In this document: piece after piece, positions 46,101 to 57,659 of the stretch | Numbering within the stretch: the first letter of the stretch is position 1 | Layout: every line of letters starts with the position of its first letter | Assembly: GCA_030686995.1 (NCBI GenBank) | Contig: CM060681.1 | Coordinates: 166,320,833 to 166,384,832, forward strand | Source of the DNA: Artemisia argyi | Lineage: Eukaryota; Streptophyta; Magnoliopsida; Asterales; Asteraceae | Reading direction: 5' to 3' | Length of the DNA stretch: 64,000 nucleotides | Made by a program: the position numbers and the translations under genes | Notes under the pieces: generated by a model | The model's database searches: none | Told to the model about the DNA's origin: nothing | What the model saw: the letters and a program-made list of their open reading frames with translations, nothing else

Positions 46101-48275
46101 TTGACTCAATCATACATACAAATTACAATCACTACCTTTAGACAATATCAAGTACATGCTTTTATTATTTAGTATATTCACCATTATAGTTATGACACAA
46201 ATTTATGCAGGTCCGGAAAGTTTTTGCAAGTTACATACAAAGATCACGATCATCCGGTAGTCGCACAGAGGCTGCAAGAGAACTCAAAAAGATGATAATG
46301 TTTAACAATCTAGTAGTGACTGAACTCGTGTCGGATATTAAAGGAGAATCATCTGAAACCACAACAGATGAACCTATTGAAGTGGAAGCGACACCTGTAA
46401 GTGAAGTAGACGATGATGAATGGGAGACATTGCAAACACTTCGGAAAGTCAAACCAACCAAATTGAACCCCGGCAAAGCGGGTCAAACTGAAATAACTCT
46501 TAAAGATGACCTTCCGGAGAGGGAAAGAACTGAGCTTTACCAGACTTATTTGCTCTATTGTTTGACTGGTGAAGTCACGAGAGTTCCTTTTGGTGCACAA
46601 ATCACCACAAAGAAAGATGATTCAGAATACGTTTTCTTGAAACAGTTAGGGGGTATTCTTGGATTAACTGATAAAGAGATTGTGGAAGTTCATAGAGGCT
46701 TAGCTGAAAAGGCTTTCACACAGCAAGCTGAGGTGATATTAGCAGACGGGCAGCTAACAAAAGCTCGAGTTACTCAGCTAAATGAGCTACAGAGGCAAGT
46801 TGGATTGCCATCTGAGTATGCTCAGAAGATCATAAAAAACATAACGAGCACAAAAATGGCGGCTGCCCTGGAAACTGCTGTGGGCCAGGGTAGGCTCAGT
46901 ATACGTGAGATCCGTGAGCTTAAGGGATCAGGGATTGAGCTAGACTCGATGGTATCAGAGGGTTTAAGACAAAATCTCTTCAAGAAAACTGTAGATGATA
47001 TATTTTCTTCAGGGACTGGAGAGTTTGATGAAGTGGAAGTTTATGAAAAGATTCCGGAAGATCTTAGTATCGATGTCGAGAAGGCGAGAGGTGTTGTTCA
47101 TGAACTTGCACGGACTCGGTTGTCAAATTCTCTGATTCAGGCTGTGTCGTTGCTCAGACAGAGAAACACTTCAGGGGTGGTAAGTGTGAATGATTTTTCA
47201 TCTGTAACTTAGATCGACAGGAGTGCGTACTAAACATAGTTTAATTAAAAATTTCGCTAACAAGCTCAAAATAGGGGAACTTGTTGGTGTAAGTTATTAG
47301 TTTCAAGCAAAAGTTGCAATTGGGCACAAAAGTAAATTCAGGTAGAATGTTTACCAAAAAAGAAAGTACAGTTAAATCAATATGGAAAGCGTTTGGTCTT
47401 GAAAGTTGGCAATCTGTTTACTTTTAGAGGTGGCAAAATGGGTGGGTTGGGTAACGAGCTTACTGATTTATTTAGCCTGGTTCTAAACAGGCTTGGTTGG
47501 GTTGGGCTGACATAAAATACTTTCTATCCAAATTTTCTTATTGTTATATGAACTAAAGTACTAAACTTAGAAAATGATTTATTTACTTAATACTCTATTA
47601 TAGATTTAATTTTTGGATAAAATGATAGTGGATGTTTTATGCATTAAGACACCATTTAGGTGACTTTTGATCTGTTTGCATGTTATAATTATTTGACCCA
47701 GATTTCTCATTAATTAAATTGTTTGATTTTACCGCTTGACTAGTAGATACATGAATCGACCCATTCTCAGCCTTTTCCATTCGTACGATAGCAACATTTG
47801 GTAATTACATTGCTCTGTAGTAAAGAATTGCACTATAAATATTAAAGATAGTTTGCTATTTTGTGTATGTTTAATAGTACACTGTTCTTGGTAAAAGGAA
47901 AGTAAATTGCATTTTCAAAAAGACCTGTTTTGTATAGACATTAAAATCTTCAGAAAGTTGATACGTGTGTGCCATTGCCATTTTGTGTTGAACTGTGTTA
48001 ATCTGGAAACTTTTGCTATCAATATGCAGGTTTCTTCTCTAAACGACTTGTTAGCCTGCGACAAAGCCGTACCAGCGTCACCGTTGTCATGGGAGGTGAC
48101 CGAAGAATTGGCAGATCTCTTTTTAATATATCTAAAAAGTGACCCCGCACCTGAAAAGCTGTCACGTTTACAGTACTTGTTGAACATCAACGATGCAACA
48201 GCAGAAGCGCTCCAAGGGATGAAGGATCGAGCACCGCCAACTAGTGGATCTAGTGAAGAGGAGTTTGTATTTTGA
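40186..48275 (+). CDS. TIC110: TIC110, chloroplast inner-envelope protein import component
   Basis: Tic110 is the large inner-envelope translocon subunit that receives preproteins and recruits stromal chaperones. Fifteen exons: 40186-40694, 41786-41845, 42401-42524, 42603-42671, 42755-42853, 42973-43039, 43638-43702, 43786-43880, 43981-44105, 44202-44302, 44494-44710, 45100-45254, 45611-45736, 46211-47179, 48030-48275. Lengths sum to 3027 nt, 1008 residues plus stop, close to the roughly 1000-residue family size. All borders are GT-AG and in phase. Residues 1 to about 50 form a Ser/Thr/Pro-rich transit peptide ending near VRASA. Two hydrophobic helices lie at about 88-108 and 115-138; the rest is helical and soluble, with an acidic linker (VDDDEWETL) in exon 14. 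The ATG at 40186 (MNPSLL) is the first good start. The gene looks intact. Confidence 0.97.
41079..41100 (+). repeat. Poly(G)22 tract in TIC110 intron 1
   Basis: Twenty-two consecutive G residues on the coding strand, preceded by a pyrimidine-rich run. It lies mid-intron, about 385 bp after the exon 1 donor. It could form a G-quadruplex in DNA or pre-mRNA. Confidence 0.85.
45769..46136. mobile_element. Possible hAT-like MITE in TIC110 intron 13
   Basis: It starts tagaggtggtaacatgagcg, a typical hAT MITE terminus, and contains gggttgaat and ttgacccatt words common in such elements. The right end (cactaccttta) is only loosely complementary and no target duplication is visible. Confidence 0.35.
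47436..47795. mobile_element. Possible hAT-like MITE in TIC110 intron 14
   Basis: Begins tagaggtggcaaaatgggtg, close to the hAT terminus consensus, followed by gggttgggtaac. The right end is uncertain; cgacccattctcagcc near 47757 may be a decayed partner. Confidence 0.35.
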
Positions 48276-49520
48276 GTAACGAATTTTTGGTTTTGTGAGC
48301 GATAGGCAGGCCAGGCGTTATAGTTGAGTATTTTGATTGTTTCAATATGTATTGTTAAATGAAAGGGGACAATACTGAAAAATGTCCACTAGAGAAATGT
48401 TGTAAGATGCTTAAATGTGTGTACATGATGGAACCGATTAGAATTTAATGATCTGAATAACATGAATACAGATATCGAAATGGTTAATATCTGAGATTCT
48501 GGATCTATCATTTTGGTTAATCAAATATTGTTGAATGGGGTTTGCAAGTTGCAACACGTGAACTGGAGATTGTCTTAAGGTATGTGTAGAATATTTGATG
48601 TGTTGTTGAGTTTGAGAGTGAACTGGTGAAATAATGTATTCTCGTAGATATCATCCACCACGATTCCATGAACTTGTATAAGATTTTGCATATCCTTAAC
48701 TAGTCTCACAAAATATATCAGTTTGTCAGACCTCCCTCACATGTGCTTTGTGTAACGTCAATGGTCCAAATCACCCGCCATCAGTGAATAAGCAAAAAAT
48801 TGAGTCGGTGAACAAATTGTTGGATTGTCGACCTAAAGATGTTTTGATCCCTTAATGTTTGTTCCGGACTTGAGGTATTTTGATCCTTAGGTGCTTTGGT
48901 TCTTGGATGCTCCGATCGTTAGGTGGAAGAATGATTGTTAAGAATGAACAAACAATTAGACTTACCACGGGTGTTAAGCCCGTGACTAGGCCCCCTGATG
49001 TAAGGACAAGTATCAGAATTAGAGCTTGATAATAAATGTATCGTTCCGTATAAAAAAAACACGAGTATTTAATCCTTACCAATAAGGTATTTGGCGCGTA
49101 TTTATAGTGCCCAAAGATGCACCTTTTTACTTGCTAGTGTAAGAGTGTACTCCAACATTACATGTATGAACCGATACTACGTCTAGCGGTCTTTGCTACG
49201 CTTGATGCATAGACATGCTTATTATCCTATACAATGTTCGTCTAATCGGTCCACTGGTTCATAGATAGTTTCTTTTCATAAAAGGAGATGATTGAGACAC
49301 TAATATTTTTGATTGAGACACTCAATTGTACAATCAGCTAAAGCTTACCGTACAAATATGTAATGCATACAATAAACTGTCTCAATAAAAAAAATTGTAA
49401 GTGTGCAAATCAATTCCTTTTCATAAACATTACTACATTTTAATTGCTTTTAAATTGGGTTCGGCTCAAGGTTCAAATCTTCGAAAGACCATTTAGATGT
49501 CCAAAAGTCAATGCTAACTA
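48276..49520. other. TIC110 3' flank and intergenic region
   Basis: Probably contains the TIC110 3' UTR in its first 200 bp. No gene-like frame, tRNA or clear element was found in the remainder. Confidence 0.5.
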
Positions 49521-49687
49521 GTCCCTTCGTCTCGAAATTATTGTCAGGAGACAAAACTCACAAAATTTAATAAAAGTGGGACCACTATAAATCTCAACTC
49601 TTTTTTATTAGTTTAAATAAAAAGTGGACAATTATTTTGAGACATCCCAAATTGGAAATGTGAACAATAATTTCGAGACAGAGGAAG
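49521..49687. mobile_element. Stowaway-type (Tc1/mariner) MITE
   Basis: 167 bp between TA dinucleotides (49519-49520 and 49688-49689). The left end is gtcccttcgtctcgaaatta and the right end on the other strand is cttcctctgtctcgaaatta, matching the CTCCCTCCGTC-like Stowaway consensus with a TA target. Confidence 0.85.
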
Positions 49688-49689
49688 TA

Positions 49690-50972
49690 CTAAATATGCG
49701 TGAAGTTAAAACATAAAGGGCATAGTTGCAAATCATGTAAACCTTTACACAATCCAGTGAACCGAACCCGTTAGAATCCGTTTTTCTTTCCTTGATCGGC
49801 GCTTACTCCATCACGCATATTTTCAAATTTGTATGTATTTCTCATTATTTCCAACTTCATTTCTTTTAATTATTCTTTATCACATCAACTCTTTATTAGA
49901 AATGATATATTTTTACCTAAAAAAATTGTAGTTTTTGAAGTAATGTTAGTTGAGGATTAGTTATTGTTTGTTTATTTGAATAGCTGAATTAGAAATGAAG
50001 GTGAAAATTGGATGTTATATGGTAGGTGAGTGTTTTTGACTGAATATTGGAGTGCACACCAAGTGTTTGATATTTTGCGCCAGTTGAAAATGATGTGTAG
50101 TAGTTTGTGCGGTGAATATTTTAAGAATACTAGAGACAAACAGAGGGATGTTTTTGCTTAAGGTGTTCTATGCTTGGCGTCCGTTTAAGTTTAGTTTTAT
50201 ATGTCTAGGTGTTTGGTAATTTAGGTGTTATTTTAAGGTTTAGTCGCTTGACTTTAGGTGTTGTTGTTGGTGTTTTTGGTTGTCTTTTTGGCCATTTTAG
50301 GTGTTCTGGTTGGGGAAGTATGTTAGGTTTTGTGTGTTGGTTTCATTTTGTATCCTCTAGCATCTTGCTAGTTTTTTTTGATACATTTGCCGTTCTAAAA
50401 AAAGGAAAGGAAAAAGGGTTTATTGTTTTGTTGTAGGCATAGTGTTATCTAGAAATAAGGTAATATTATCACGGAATAATGAGGGGGTTCTCGGGAAAGG
50501 AAAGCAGGCACCATGATAAGACCTGAGAGCATCGGGAAGAGATGGGAATATGATGAAACATCAAATACCTATAAATGCTGCTTACTGGAATCTTTGACCA
50601 CTGGAAATATGAAATTGGCTTCCGTGAAGCTCTCAACGGAATCATAACTATTAAAGTAGTCAAAGTTATGTGTTCATTCTGAGTGAATTTGCTAGTATAT
50701 ACTAGAAAGAACCTACTGGTAGTAATAAGACATGGTTTTAGGATGCTTGATAGTTGCTCATATAGTTGTGTTAAATTCTTTTATTATAATAGATGCTAAA
50801 TTGATGCATCCATGATAATGTGTTAGTCAGACTAGTGGGATCGGAACCTTCAAATCTAACTTGTTAAAGTGATTCTGTGAATATGCTGTTATGATCTTAT
50901 TTTTGGTCCCTTTTTTCTATGTATTCCTGACTATACATCGTTTATAAAAATACTGCAGTTTATTTAGCGGCT
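49690..50972 (+). other. Probable 5' UTR exon and leader intron of the small membrane-protein gene
   Basis: A likely leader exon lies near 49740-49830. A long T-rich interval then ends at an atactgcag acceptor (about 50951-50959), 13 bases before the ATG at 50973. No other coding sequence is seen. The leader intron is inference from the acceptor and the lack of an alternative. Confidence 0.4.
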
Positions 50973-51877
50973 ATGGGGACTGAAGGCCCTAAGGACTCGC
51001 TGGATTGGAAATCCATTGGTGACTCGGCAAAGACTGATCCTGATGCTGGACCTGTAGTGAAAAAGCGGCTTCCGAAAAAGATGCGGCACATTCCAGACTA
51101 TTATTTTCTTCCTCGTAGATCCATGCTTGCTAACATTGCAATTTATGGGTCGTGCATTATTGGTGGAATTGGAGCTGGGATGCTGACTGAAATCTGGATT
51201 AACAAGAAAGTTCAAGGTACTCACTATCAATCCTGTTGCTGATAATTACGCCAGTCTAAAATAGTAGCTTTGAAATATGACTATTTGATATACAAGGGAT
51301 TATGTGAGTTGATATACTACTCTGTTGATTTTTTTTTTTTTTAATAAAAATAAAAAAGCATCCAAAGTTCATGTCTTGTGGTTAATGTACTTCCTAAGAA
51401 GTATTGCTTATGTGTATCAGGATTAACGAGCTTTTTGATTTTGGTTATATCCATGTTAAATGAGTCTAAATATTCCATAGAAAAACAACTAAAGGTCTAC
51501 ACTATTTTCTTGATGGTTTTCTTCTCATACTGCTTACTTAACCTGTGTTTATCCGATTTTTCAAAAATTAAGTTTGTGGAAATTTAATTACAAAATGAGT
51601 TAATGTATTACATCAGAACATGTATCTTAAAATTTTTGGTTGGGACACAATCATTTATTTTGCTACAAGGAGCATGCAACCAGCCTAAAGTTATATCAGG
51701 CTAGCTTTATCACTCATTATTCAAGATTTAAGTTCATGCTTTCCTGATGAGGAAATGGAGTGAAAAATGGCCGATTAATCTTTAAGTTCTCTAGTTCTTT
51801 TTATGTTAGAGTTTTAACAAATACCTTTACTCATTGCAGAGGATGGAAATGGTGTTCTTTGGGAATTCGATAAATAA
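50973..51877 (+). CDS. Small conserved-looking single-pass membrane protein (93 aa)
   Basis: Two exons, 50973-51216 and 51840-51877, with gt donor and attgcag acceptor, joining in phase to 93 residues. The N-terminal half is hydrophilic (MGTEGPKDSLDWKSIGDSAK, then basic KKRLPKK). HIPDYYFLPRRS precedes a Gly-rich hydrophobic helix at about 52-72 (IYGSCIIGGIGAGM). The short tail ends VLWEFDK. Size and one helix suggest a small organelle or endomembrane subunit, but I cannot name the family. The second exon with its flanks is duplicated at 53482-53519. Codon use and the duplicate's conserved peptide support a real gene. Confidence 0.75.
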
Positions 51878-52009
51878 ACTTGAGATAGCACTAGGCTGCC
51901 TACGCTTTTGCTAACTACTACTTTCCAAGCACTGGTAGAGAGAAGGTGTAGGTGAAGGAATGATAGATAAAACAATACGGATCATTTTGCTGCTGAAAAT
52001 CTTTTCAGA

Positions 52010-52650
52010 CATTCTTTTAGGATCAGATTGTTTACATTTTATCTTTATTTGGAATTTTGGATGCTGAGTGTATCGGTGCATCAAATAGGGGCAGCTTTAT
52101 GAATGTTTCTGTCATGAAAGGCCTTGTGGATGTACCCGAAATAATGTGCCCGTAAGTTAAGCTATTATGATATATATTACTTTCTAGTTCTACCCTATCT
52201 GTCTGAAAAATGTATTCAGTGACATGACATGTAGTTTAACAAAAGTGTTTGACTAACAATCAAATTTAAAGGACCCTTGATATGATACAATTGACTAAAT
52301 TTGTGTACCAAATGAGCCTCAACAATATGTTGAAATGGTTGTTAATGGGCATACAAGTAAATATGGATGTACATCTTTCTACTTCCACTGAAAAGAAACT
52401 TCTATATTTTTCTGATACAACACAAAATATAAGCTGTTGCATCCTTTATGTCATTTATGATGGACAGGGTTATAGCTGTAGTAAATAAACCAATAAGCTG
52501 TCATTGTAACAAAGCATATGCTACTACAACAAACAAGAGAAATCTTATACAGGTTAGTTGATTTCCACTATCCTTTTTATATGCTCTTCTTACAAGGGAG
52601 GCTTCATGTATAACAAACCATAATGCTATAAATAAAATTGTAATCACCAA
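52010..52650. other. Non-coding interval downstream of the small membrane-protein gene
   Basis: Contains the probable 3' UTR remainder and AT-rich sequence. No gene supported. Confidence 0.45.
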
Positions 52651-52656
52651 CAATTC

Positions 52657-53000
52657 TTAATTCTTACAAGAACAAACACTATTCTTGAAATGATTACGAT
52701 CCCTCATAACTATCTCCCTGTTAGATATAAGCTTCAAAACATTATGACAGTCATCACAAGTTTTAAATTCTTCACCACTTGAATTTCCTTACCAAAAGGT
52801 ACACTCATGAGACCAAACGAAACTGCAATCCTCTCACTATGATAACTAACCGACCCCTCTTTTTCCTTGTCATCTATATCATGAAGCAAAGAACCCGTAT
52901 CTGCCTCATAACAAGCATCTTTCAATTTCTTTCCAATATCAACCAAAAACACATTATAGTGTATACGGAATAAATGAGCCTTTTGCTTTTTGGTTATGTC
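52657..53000 (-). pseudogene. PPR-DYW protein C-terminal fragment
   Basis: DYW domains are the cytidine-deaminase-like ends of plant organelle RNA editing PPR proteins. Minus-strand frames give LLHDIDDKEKEGSVSYHSER, IAVSFGLM and IQVVKNLK. After a frameshift come CDDCHNVLKLISNREIVMRD, HFKN, SVCSC and a stop. The zinc-site residues HxE and CxxCH are visible but in different frames. The terminal GDYW is replaced by KN and stop. No PPR repeats precede it. It lies between the two copies of the small-gene 3' end. Confidence 0.8.
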
Positions 53001-53169
53001 CCGTCTCAAAATGAGTCTGTATTATAGAACTTTGCAAACAATATACATCTTTTTGAATTATTCGTAGAAAACAACCACAGTTTTACACTATTTTCTAGAT
53101 TTTTTCTGATAAGTAATATGTTTTCCTAATGAATCAAGTGCGACTCAAAATGTGTTTATAAGATTTTTC

Positions 53170-53650
53170 CAAATATTTAGTTTTGAGGATAACAACTGAT
53201 TAAAAAATGAATTCATTTATTACAACAGAAAATGTATATATCATTTTATGGTTTGGAATACAATAATTTATTTTGCTAAAAGGAGCATGCAACCAGCCTT
53301 GTGCTATACGAATATCAGACTAGCTTTATCACTCATTATTGAAAGTTTGAATTCTTGCTTTCCTGGTGATATTATGAAATAAGCGAAGATGAATGGCTGA
53401 TTTGACTGTAAGACTGTAACATCTCTTATGTTAAAGTAGTTTGAATAATTGAATATTAACATATACATTTGCTCATTGCAGAGGATGGGAATGGTGTTCT
53501 TTGGGAATTTGACAAATAAATTTGAGTTGCAGTATTTCTCAGTGGCTTCCTATATATTTCAAAACTACTACTTTCCGAGTGTTGGCAGGGAGAAGTTGTA
53601 GATGAAGGACTGAGAGATAAAACAACATGGATTATTTGTTAGAATTTTTA
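53170..53650 (+). pseudogene. Partial duplicate of the small membrane-protein gene (intron end, exon 2, 3' UTR)
   Basis: It matches about 51595-52035: the ggagcatgcaaccagcct block, the ctagctttatcactcattat block, the cattgcag acceptor, exon 2 (53482-53519) coding the same EDGNGVLWEFDK and stop, and the UTR words ctactactttcc and gagagataaaacaa. Exon 1 is not duplicated. The two exon copies differ only at silent or near-silent sites, while flanks have diverged. It runs directly into the copia remnant. Confidence 0.82.
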
Positions 53651-53779
53651 GGATCACAGCAATCTCAGAGTCGTGTAAACACTTTCAGATCGAAGTATTT
53701 CGATGGTTCTATCGAAGTCTCAAATCGGATAAAACTTGGGACTTTTATTTTTAAGAGCACTTTAAATCATTATGGCATG

Positions 53780-54336
53780 CTAGACTAGCACATGTTCATT
53801 ACAAGAGAATGAGAGATATGTCTAAAATGAGTTTAATACCTGCTTTTGACATGACAAATGAGAGTTGCAAGACTTGTATGTTAACAAAGATCACTAGACA
53901 ACCATTTAAGGGTGTTAATCGGGAAAGCAAAGTATTAAATCTCATACATAGTGATTTATGTGATTTTCATGCCAATCCTTCACTAGGACATAATAAGTAC
54001 GTCATTACTTTTATTGATTATGCTTCTAGATATTGTTATATCTATCTACTGCATGCTAAACATGAAGCTCTAGATAAATTTAAAATTTATAAACAAGAAG
54101 TAGAACTTCAAAGACAAGATTTGATAAAAGTATTGCGTACTGATACAGGTGGTGAATATTATGATCCAGTTTATTTCCAATCAACTGGAATAATATATCA
54201 AACCATGGCTCCTTACACACCACAACAGAACGGGGTGGCTGAAAGGAAAAATAGGACCTTAAAGGAAATGGTGAATTCCATGTTATCCTATTCTGGACTA
54301 AGTGAAGGATTTTGGGGTGAGGCTATGTTGACAGCC
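53780..54336 (+). pseudogene. Copia GAG-pre-integrase and integrase fragment
   Basis: WHARLAHVHYKRM and CKTCMLTKITRQPF form the pre-integrase His/Cys region. The integrase core follows with HSDLC (first Asp), LRTDTGGEY (second Asp) and QQNGVAERKNR (Glu), so all three DDE residues are present. The frame ends abruptly at EAMLTAC (54336), where plastid DNA begins. The sequence after that insert resumes the copia pattern but soon hits stops. Confidence 0.9.
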
Positions 54337-54457
54337 TGTCAATACTGGCAACAATGAAATTTATAGTAATAGGAAAATCCGTCGATTTAAAAAATCATGA
54401 GGGTTCAAGTCCCTCTATCCCCAAAAAAGACCGTTTGACTCCCTAATTCTTTATTGT
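54337..54457 (+). other. Nuclear plastid DNA insert: trnL(UAA) intron end, 3' exon and trnL-trnF spacer
   Basis: About 118 bp between two tgt triplets (54337-54339 and 54455-54457). It starts caatactggcaacaatgaaa, the end of the chloroplast trnL group I intron. The trnL 3' exon is about 54374-54423, including the familiar ggttcaagtccctctatccc. The insert continues with the start of the trnL-trnF spacer (gactccctaattct). The 5' tRNA half is absent, so it cannot make a tRNA. It sits inside the copia integrase; removing it would rejoin the flanks in frame. Confidence 0.93.
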
Positions 54458-54961
54458 TATATTTTGAATAGAACTCCAAACAAAAATAGTAAACAAACGC
54501 CTTATGAAATTTGGACAAGAAGGTACCAAATTTGACTTATTTGAGGGTTTAGGGTTGTAGAGCGTAGTAAAGCTAACTGAACCTAAAATGAAAAATCTGG
54601 GTGAGAATGTATAGATTGTATCTTCATTGGGTATGCTGAGCATTCCAAGTGTTATAGGTTTTATGTTATAGAACCTAATGATTATGTATCGGTGAACTCT
54701 ATAATAGAGTCAAGAGATGCTATATTTGATGAAGAACGATTTACGTCTATACCTAGACCAAGAGGTATGATTCAGCCATCTTCAAGTTAGATAGCTGAAG
54801 ATGATGTTGAAGGTACTGATGATGTACCTGGTCCATCTGTTCCTAGAAAAAGCACTAGAACAAGAAAAGCTAAGTCTTTTGGTTCTGATTTTCAATTTTA
54901 TTTAGTTGAAGGAACAAGAGATAAGACTTTATCTCAATGTGAATATTGTTTCATTATTGAG

Positions 54962-56491
54962 GAGGATCCAAGGACCTTGAGTGAAGCAATGGCTTATAGG
55001 GATGTTGCCTTTTGGAAAGAAGCAATTCAAAGTGAGATTGATTCCATCATGCATAATGATACTTGGGAATTAACTGATTTACCTCCTGGATGCAAAGCAT
55101 TAGGATGTACATGGATCCTTAAAAGGAAAATGAAAGTGGATGGAAGCATAGATAAATATAAAGCCAGATTGGTTATCCAAGGCTTTAGACAAAAGGAGGG
55201 AATTGACTTCGTTGCTACTTATACTCCTGTTGCTAGAATTTCCACTATTAGATTGTTGTTAGTTTGTGCAGCTATACATGATCTAGTTATTCACCAAATG
55301 GATGTGAAAATTGCATTCTTGAATGGTCATTTGGATGAGGAAATTTACATGAAACAACCTGAAGGGTTTGTGATGCCTGGACATGAAAGCAAGGTATGTA
55401 AATTGAAGAAATCATTGTATGGTATGAAACAAGCACCAAAACAATGGCATCAAAAGTTTGATGATGTGGTCTTGTCTAATGGTTTTTCTTTAAACCAAGC
55501 TGACAAGTGTGTATATAGCAAATTTGATGCTTCTGGTAAAGGAGTAATAATTTGCTTATATGTGGATGACATGTTGATCTTTGGTACTGACCAAGATCAA
55601 GTTGATAAGACAAAGGAATTCTTGTCATCTAATTTTGATATGAAAGATCTGGGGGAGGCTGAGGTGATTCTTGGTATTAGAATCAAATGAGGAAACAATG
55701 GTATCTCTATTTCTCAATCTCATTATATTGAGAAGATACTGGCAAAGTTTAACTTTGCTACTGTTTATACTCCTGTAGATCCTACTGTGAAGTTTCGACA
55801 TAATAAAGGAACTCCAGTTAATCAACTAGAATACTCTAGAGCTATTGTTATGTATGCCATGATTAGCACTAGACCAGATATAGCGTTTGCTGTAGGAAAA
55901 CTTAGTAGGTACACTAGCAATCCTAGTGCTCTACATTGGCAAGCTCTGGGTCGATTATTTCAGTATTTGAAAGGAACCATGAATTATGGTTTGACTTATA
56001 GTGGCTATCCTTCTGTTATAGAAGGTTATTCCGATGCTAGTTGGATTAATAATACGGAGGATCACTCGTCTACGAGTGGTTGGGTATTCCTTCTTGAGAG
56101 AGGTGCTATTTCTTGGGCTTCAAAGAAACAGACTTGTATTACAAGCTCAACCATGGAGTCTGAATTTGTTACTTTAGCTGCAGCTGGAAATGAAGCTGAG
56201 TGGCTGAGGAATTTGGTTTATGAAATTCCTTTGTGGCCTAAACCGATATCTACCATTTCTATCAGATGCGATAGTGCTGCTACCTTGGCTAAGGCTTATA
56301 GTCAAGTGTACAAGGGCAAGTCTAGACACTTAGGTGTTAGACATAGTAAGATTCGTGAGCTTATCATGAATGGTGTGTTATCAGTGGAGTTTGTAAAAAC
56401 TCAATTGAATTTAGCCGACAATTTAACCAAAGGGTTAGCAAGAGATCTCATACGCAATGCGGCTATTAGGATGGGTTTAAAGTCCATCTAA
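54962..56491 (+). pseudogene. Copia reverse transcriptase and RNase H, one internal stop
   Basis: RT motifs: WKARL-like YKARLVIQGF, MDVKIAFLNGHLDEEIYMKQ, LYGMKQAPKQW and the catalytic CLYVDDML (YVDD). A TGA at 55688-55690 interrupts one continuous frame, which resumes through the RNase H region: GYSDASW, TSGWVFLL, SSTMESEF and the late RHLGVRHSKIRE. The frame closes at 56491. Apart from that stop this part is well preserved. Confidence 0.9.
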
Positions 56492-56572
56492 TTAAATCCT
56501 TGTATCAAGATATGTTGGACCCTTTTACTTGGTTATGGTTAACTACAAAGTTAATCTAACCAAGTTCCATGA

Positions 56573-57453
56573 TGTAGCGAAGTATTGATTAATTATCAAA
56601 AGTAAATAAACGTAAAAGATAAGACACAAAGTTTTCAACGTTTAATTCTTTACTAGAAATTAACCAAAAGAATTATACCCAAGTGTTTGCGGAACAACAC
56701 TTGGGATTGAAATGACAAGTATGGTATACTCCTCACTAAACTCAAACTAAGTTTGAGTGACAACTAAGATCCTGCTGAGCTATCTCAGGGATTGTGTTGT
56801 TCTTTGGAGAGAGTAAAGATTTGGTTTGTGAATGTCTAAGCATTAAGTGCACAAATGTAATCTTTACCTCTCCCACTTATTATCTATTTATACACAAGTA
56901 GATTCTAACACATACCTAATGGACAAAGACTACAAGACAAATTACATCATCCTACATTGGACAAAATACATAGGTATTTTGTCCCTGTTACAAATGGTTA
57001 TAAGTAGTAAAGGTCAAGGATGCTTTCTGGTCTTCAGTGTTGACACATGTCTTGGTATTATACTCATTCAAAGAAAGTTGACCTTTGCATGATAAGGACC
57101 TTCCCTTATCCATTCAAACTTATCCCGCCTAATCCCGCCTTTACTTCAGTCTTCTTATCTTCAGTCTTTGTTCACTCAGTGATCTTACTTGGTGAGGAGT
57201 CATGGGGCTCAGTGAGTTATTGTCATCCCTCACTGAGTCCACCATCTTCTTCTTTGGCTCAGGTATCATTCACTGAGAACCGCCTCACTGAATGGTGAAC
57301 CTTTCTTCATAGATTCGCCCTGAGCATTTTGAGGATGACTCACTGAACAACTATGCATTCAGTGACTTGTTTGGTGTTATCGGTTATCAAACACTTAGGA
57401 TATTTTATGTTCAAATCCTAGATTAAGGAGTTTGGGTTTTAACAGACCCAACA
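56573..57453 (-). repeat. 3' LTR of the Gag-like element
   Basis: 881 bp. Plus-strand ends are TGTAGCGAAG and GACCCAACA. On the minus strand it begins TGTTGGGTCTG, directly after the PPT. A TATA-like tataaatagataa lies near 56880 on the minus strand. The left boundary is inferred from the TG...CA rule only; the second LTR is not available for comparison. Confidence 0.55.
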
Positions 57454-57467
57454 GTCTCCCCCTATTT
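57454..57467 (-). other. Polypurine tract
   Basis: AAATAGGGGGAGAC on the minus strand, immediately before the LTR start TGTTGGG, as expected for a plus-strand priming site. Confidence 0.65.
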
Positions 57468-57659
57468 GGATATACAAATAGCCTGAGTGTTTCAAGGTTC
57501 AGTGAGAGATAGCAAAGGTATTATCTCTACAAACTGAATTACTACGTATTATTTAGGACACTGAATGTTAAACAAAAATCAATATTATTCATAGTTATTA
57601 CAATCCTAAACAAGACAAAGTAAATAAAAGATAGTTGTTGTTGCAGATTTGCTCAGGCT

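Larger units (their letters stand above)
53655..56572 (+). mobile_element. Degenerate Ty1/copia retrotransposon (Pol region)
   Basis: Order is GAG-pre-integrase, integrase, reverse transcriptase, RNase H, the copia order. The 5' LTR, gag and protease are missing, and no clear 3' LTR follows. The left edge joins the duplicated small-gene UTR. The right edge meets another LTR at 56573. It is disrupted by a plastid DNA insert, a frame-breaking gap around 54500-54960 and one in-frame stop. Confidence 0.9.

Noticed and set aside
54374..54423. A tRNA-Leu gene
   Set aside because: Only the 3' exon of plastid trnL(UAA) is present; the acceptor 5' strand, D-arm and anticodon 5' half are missing.
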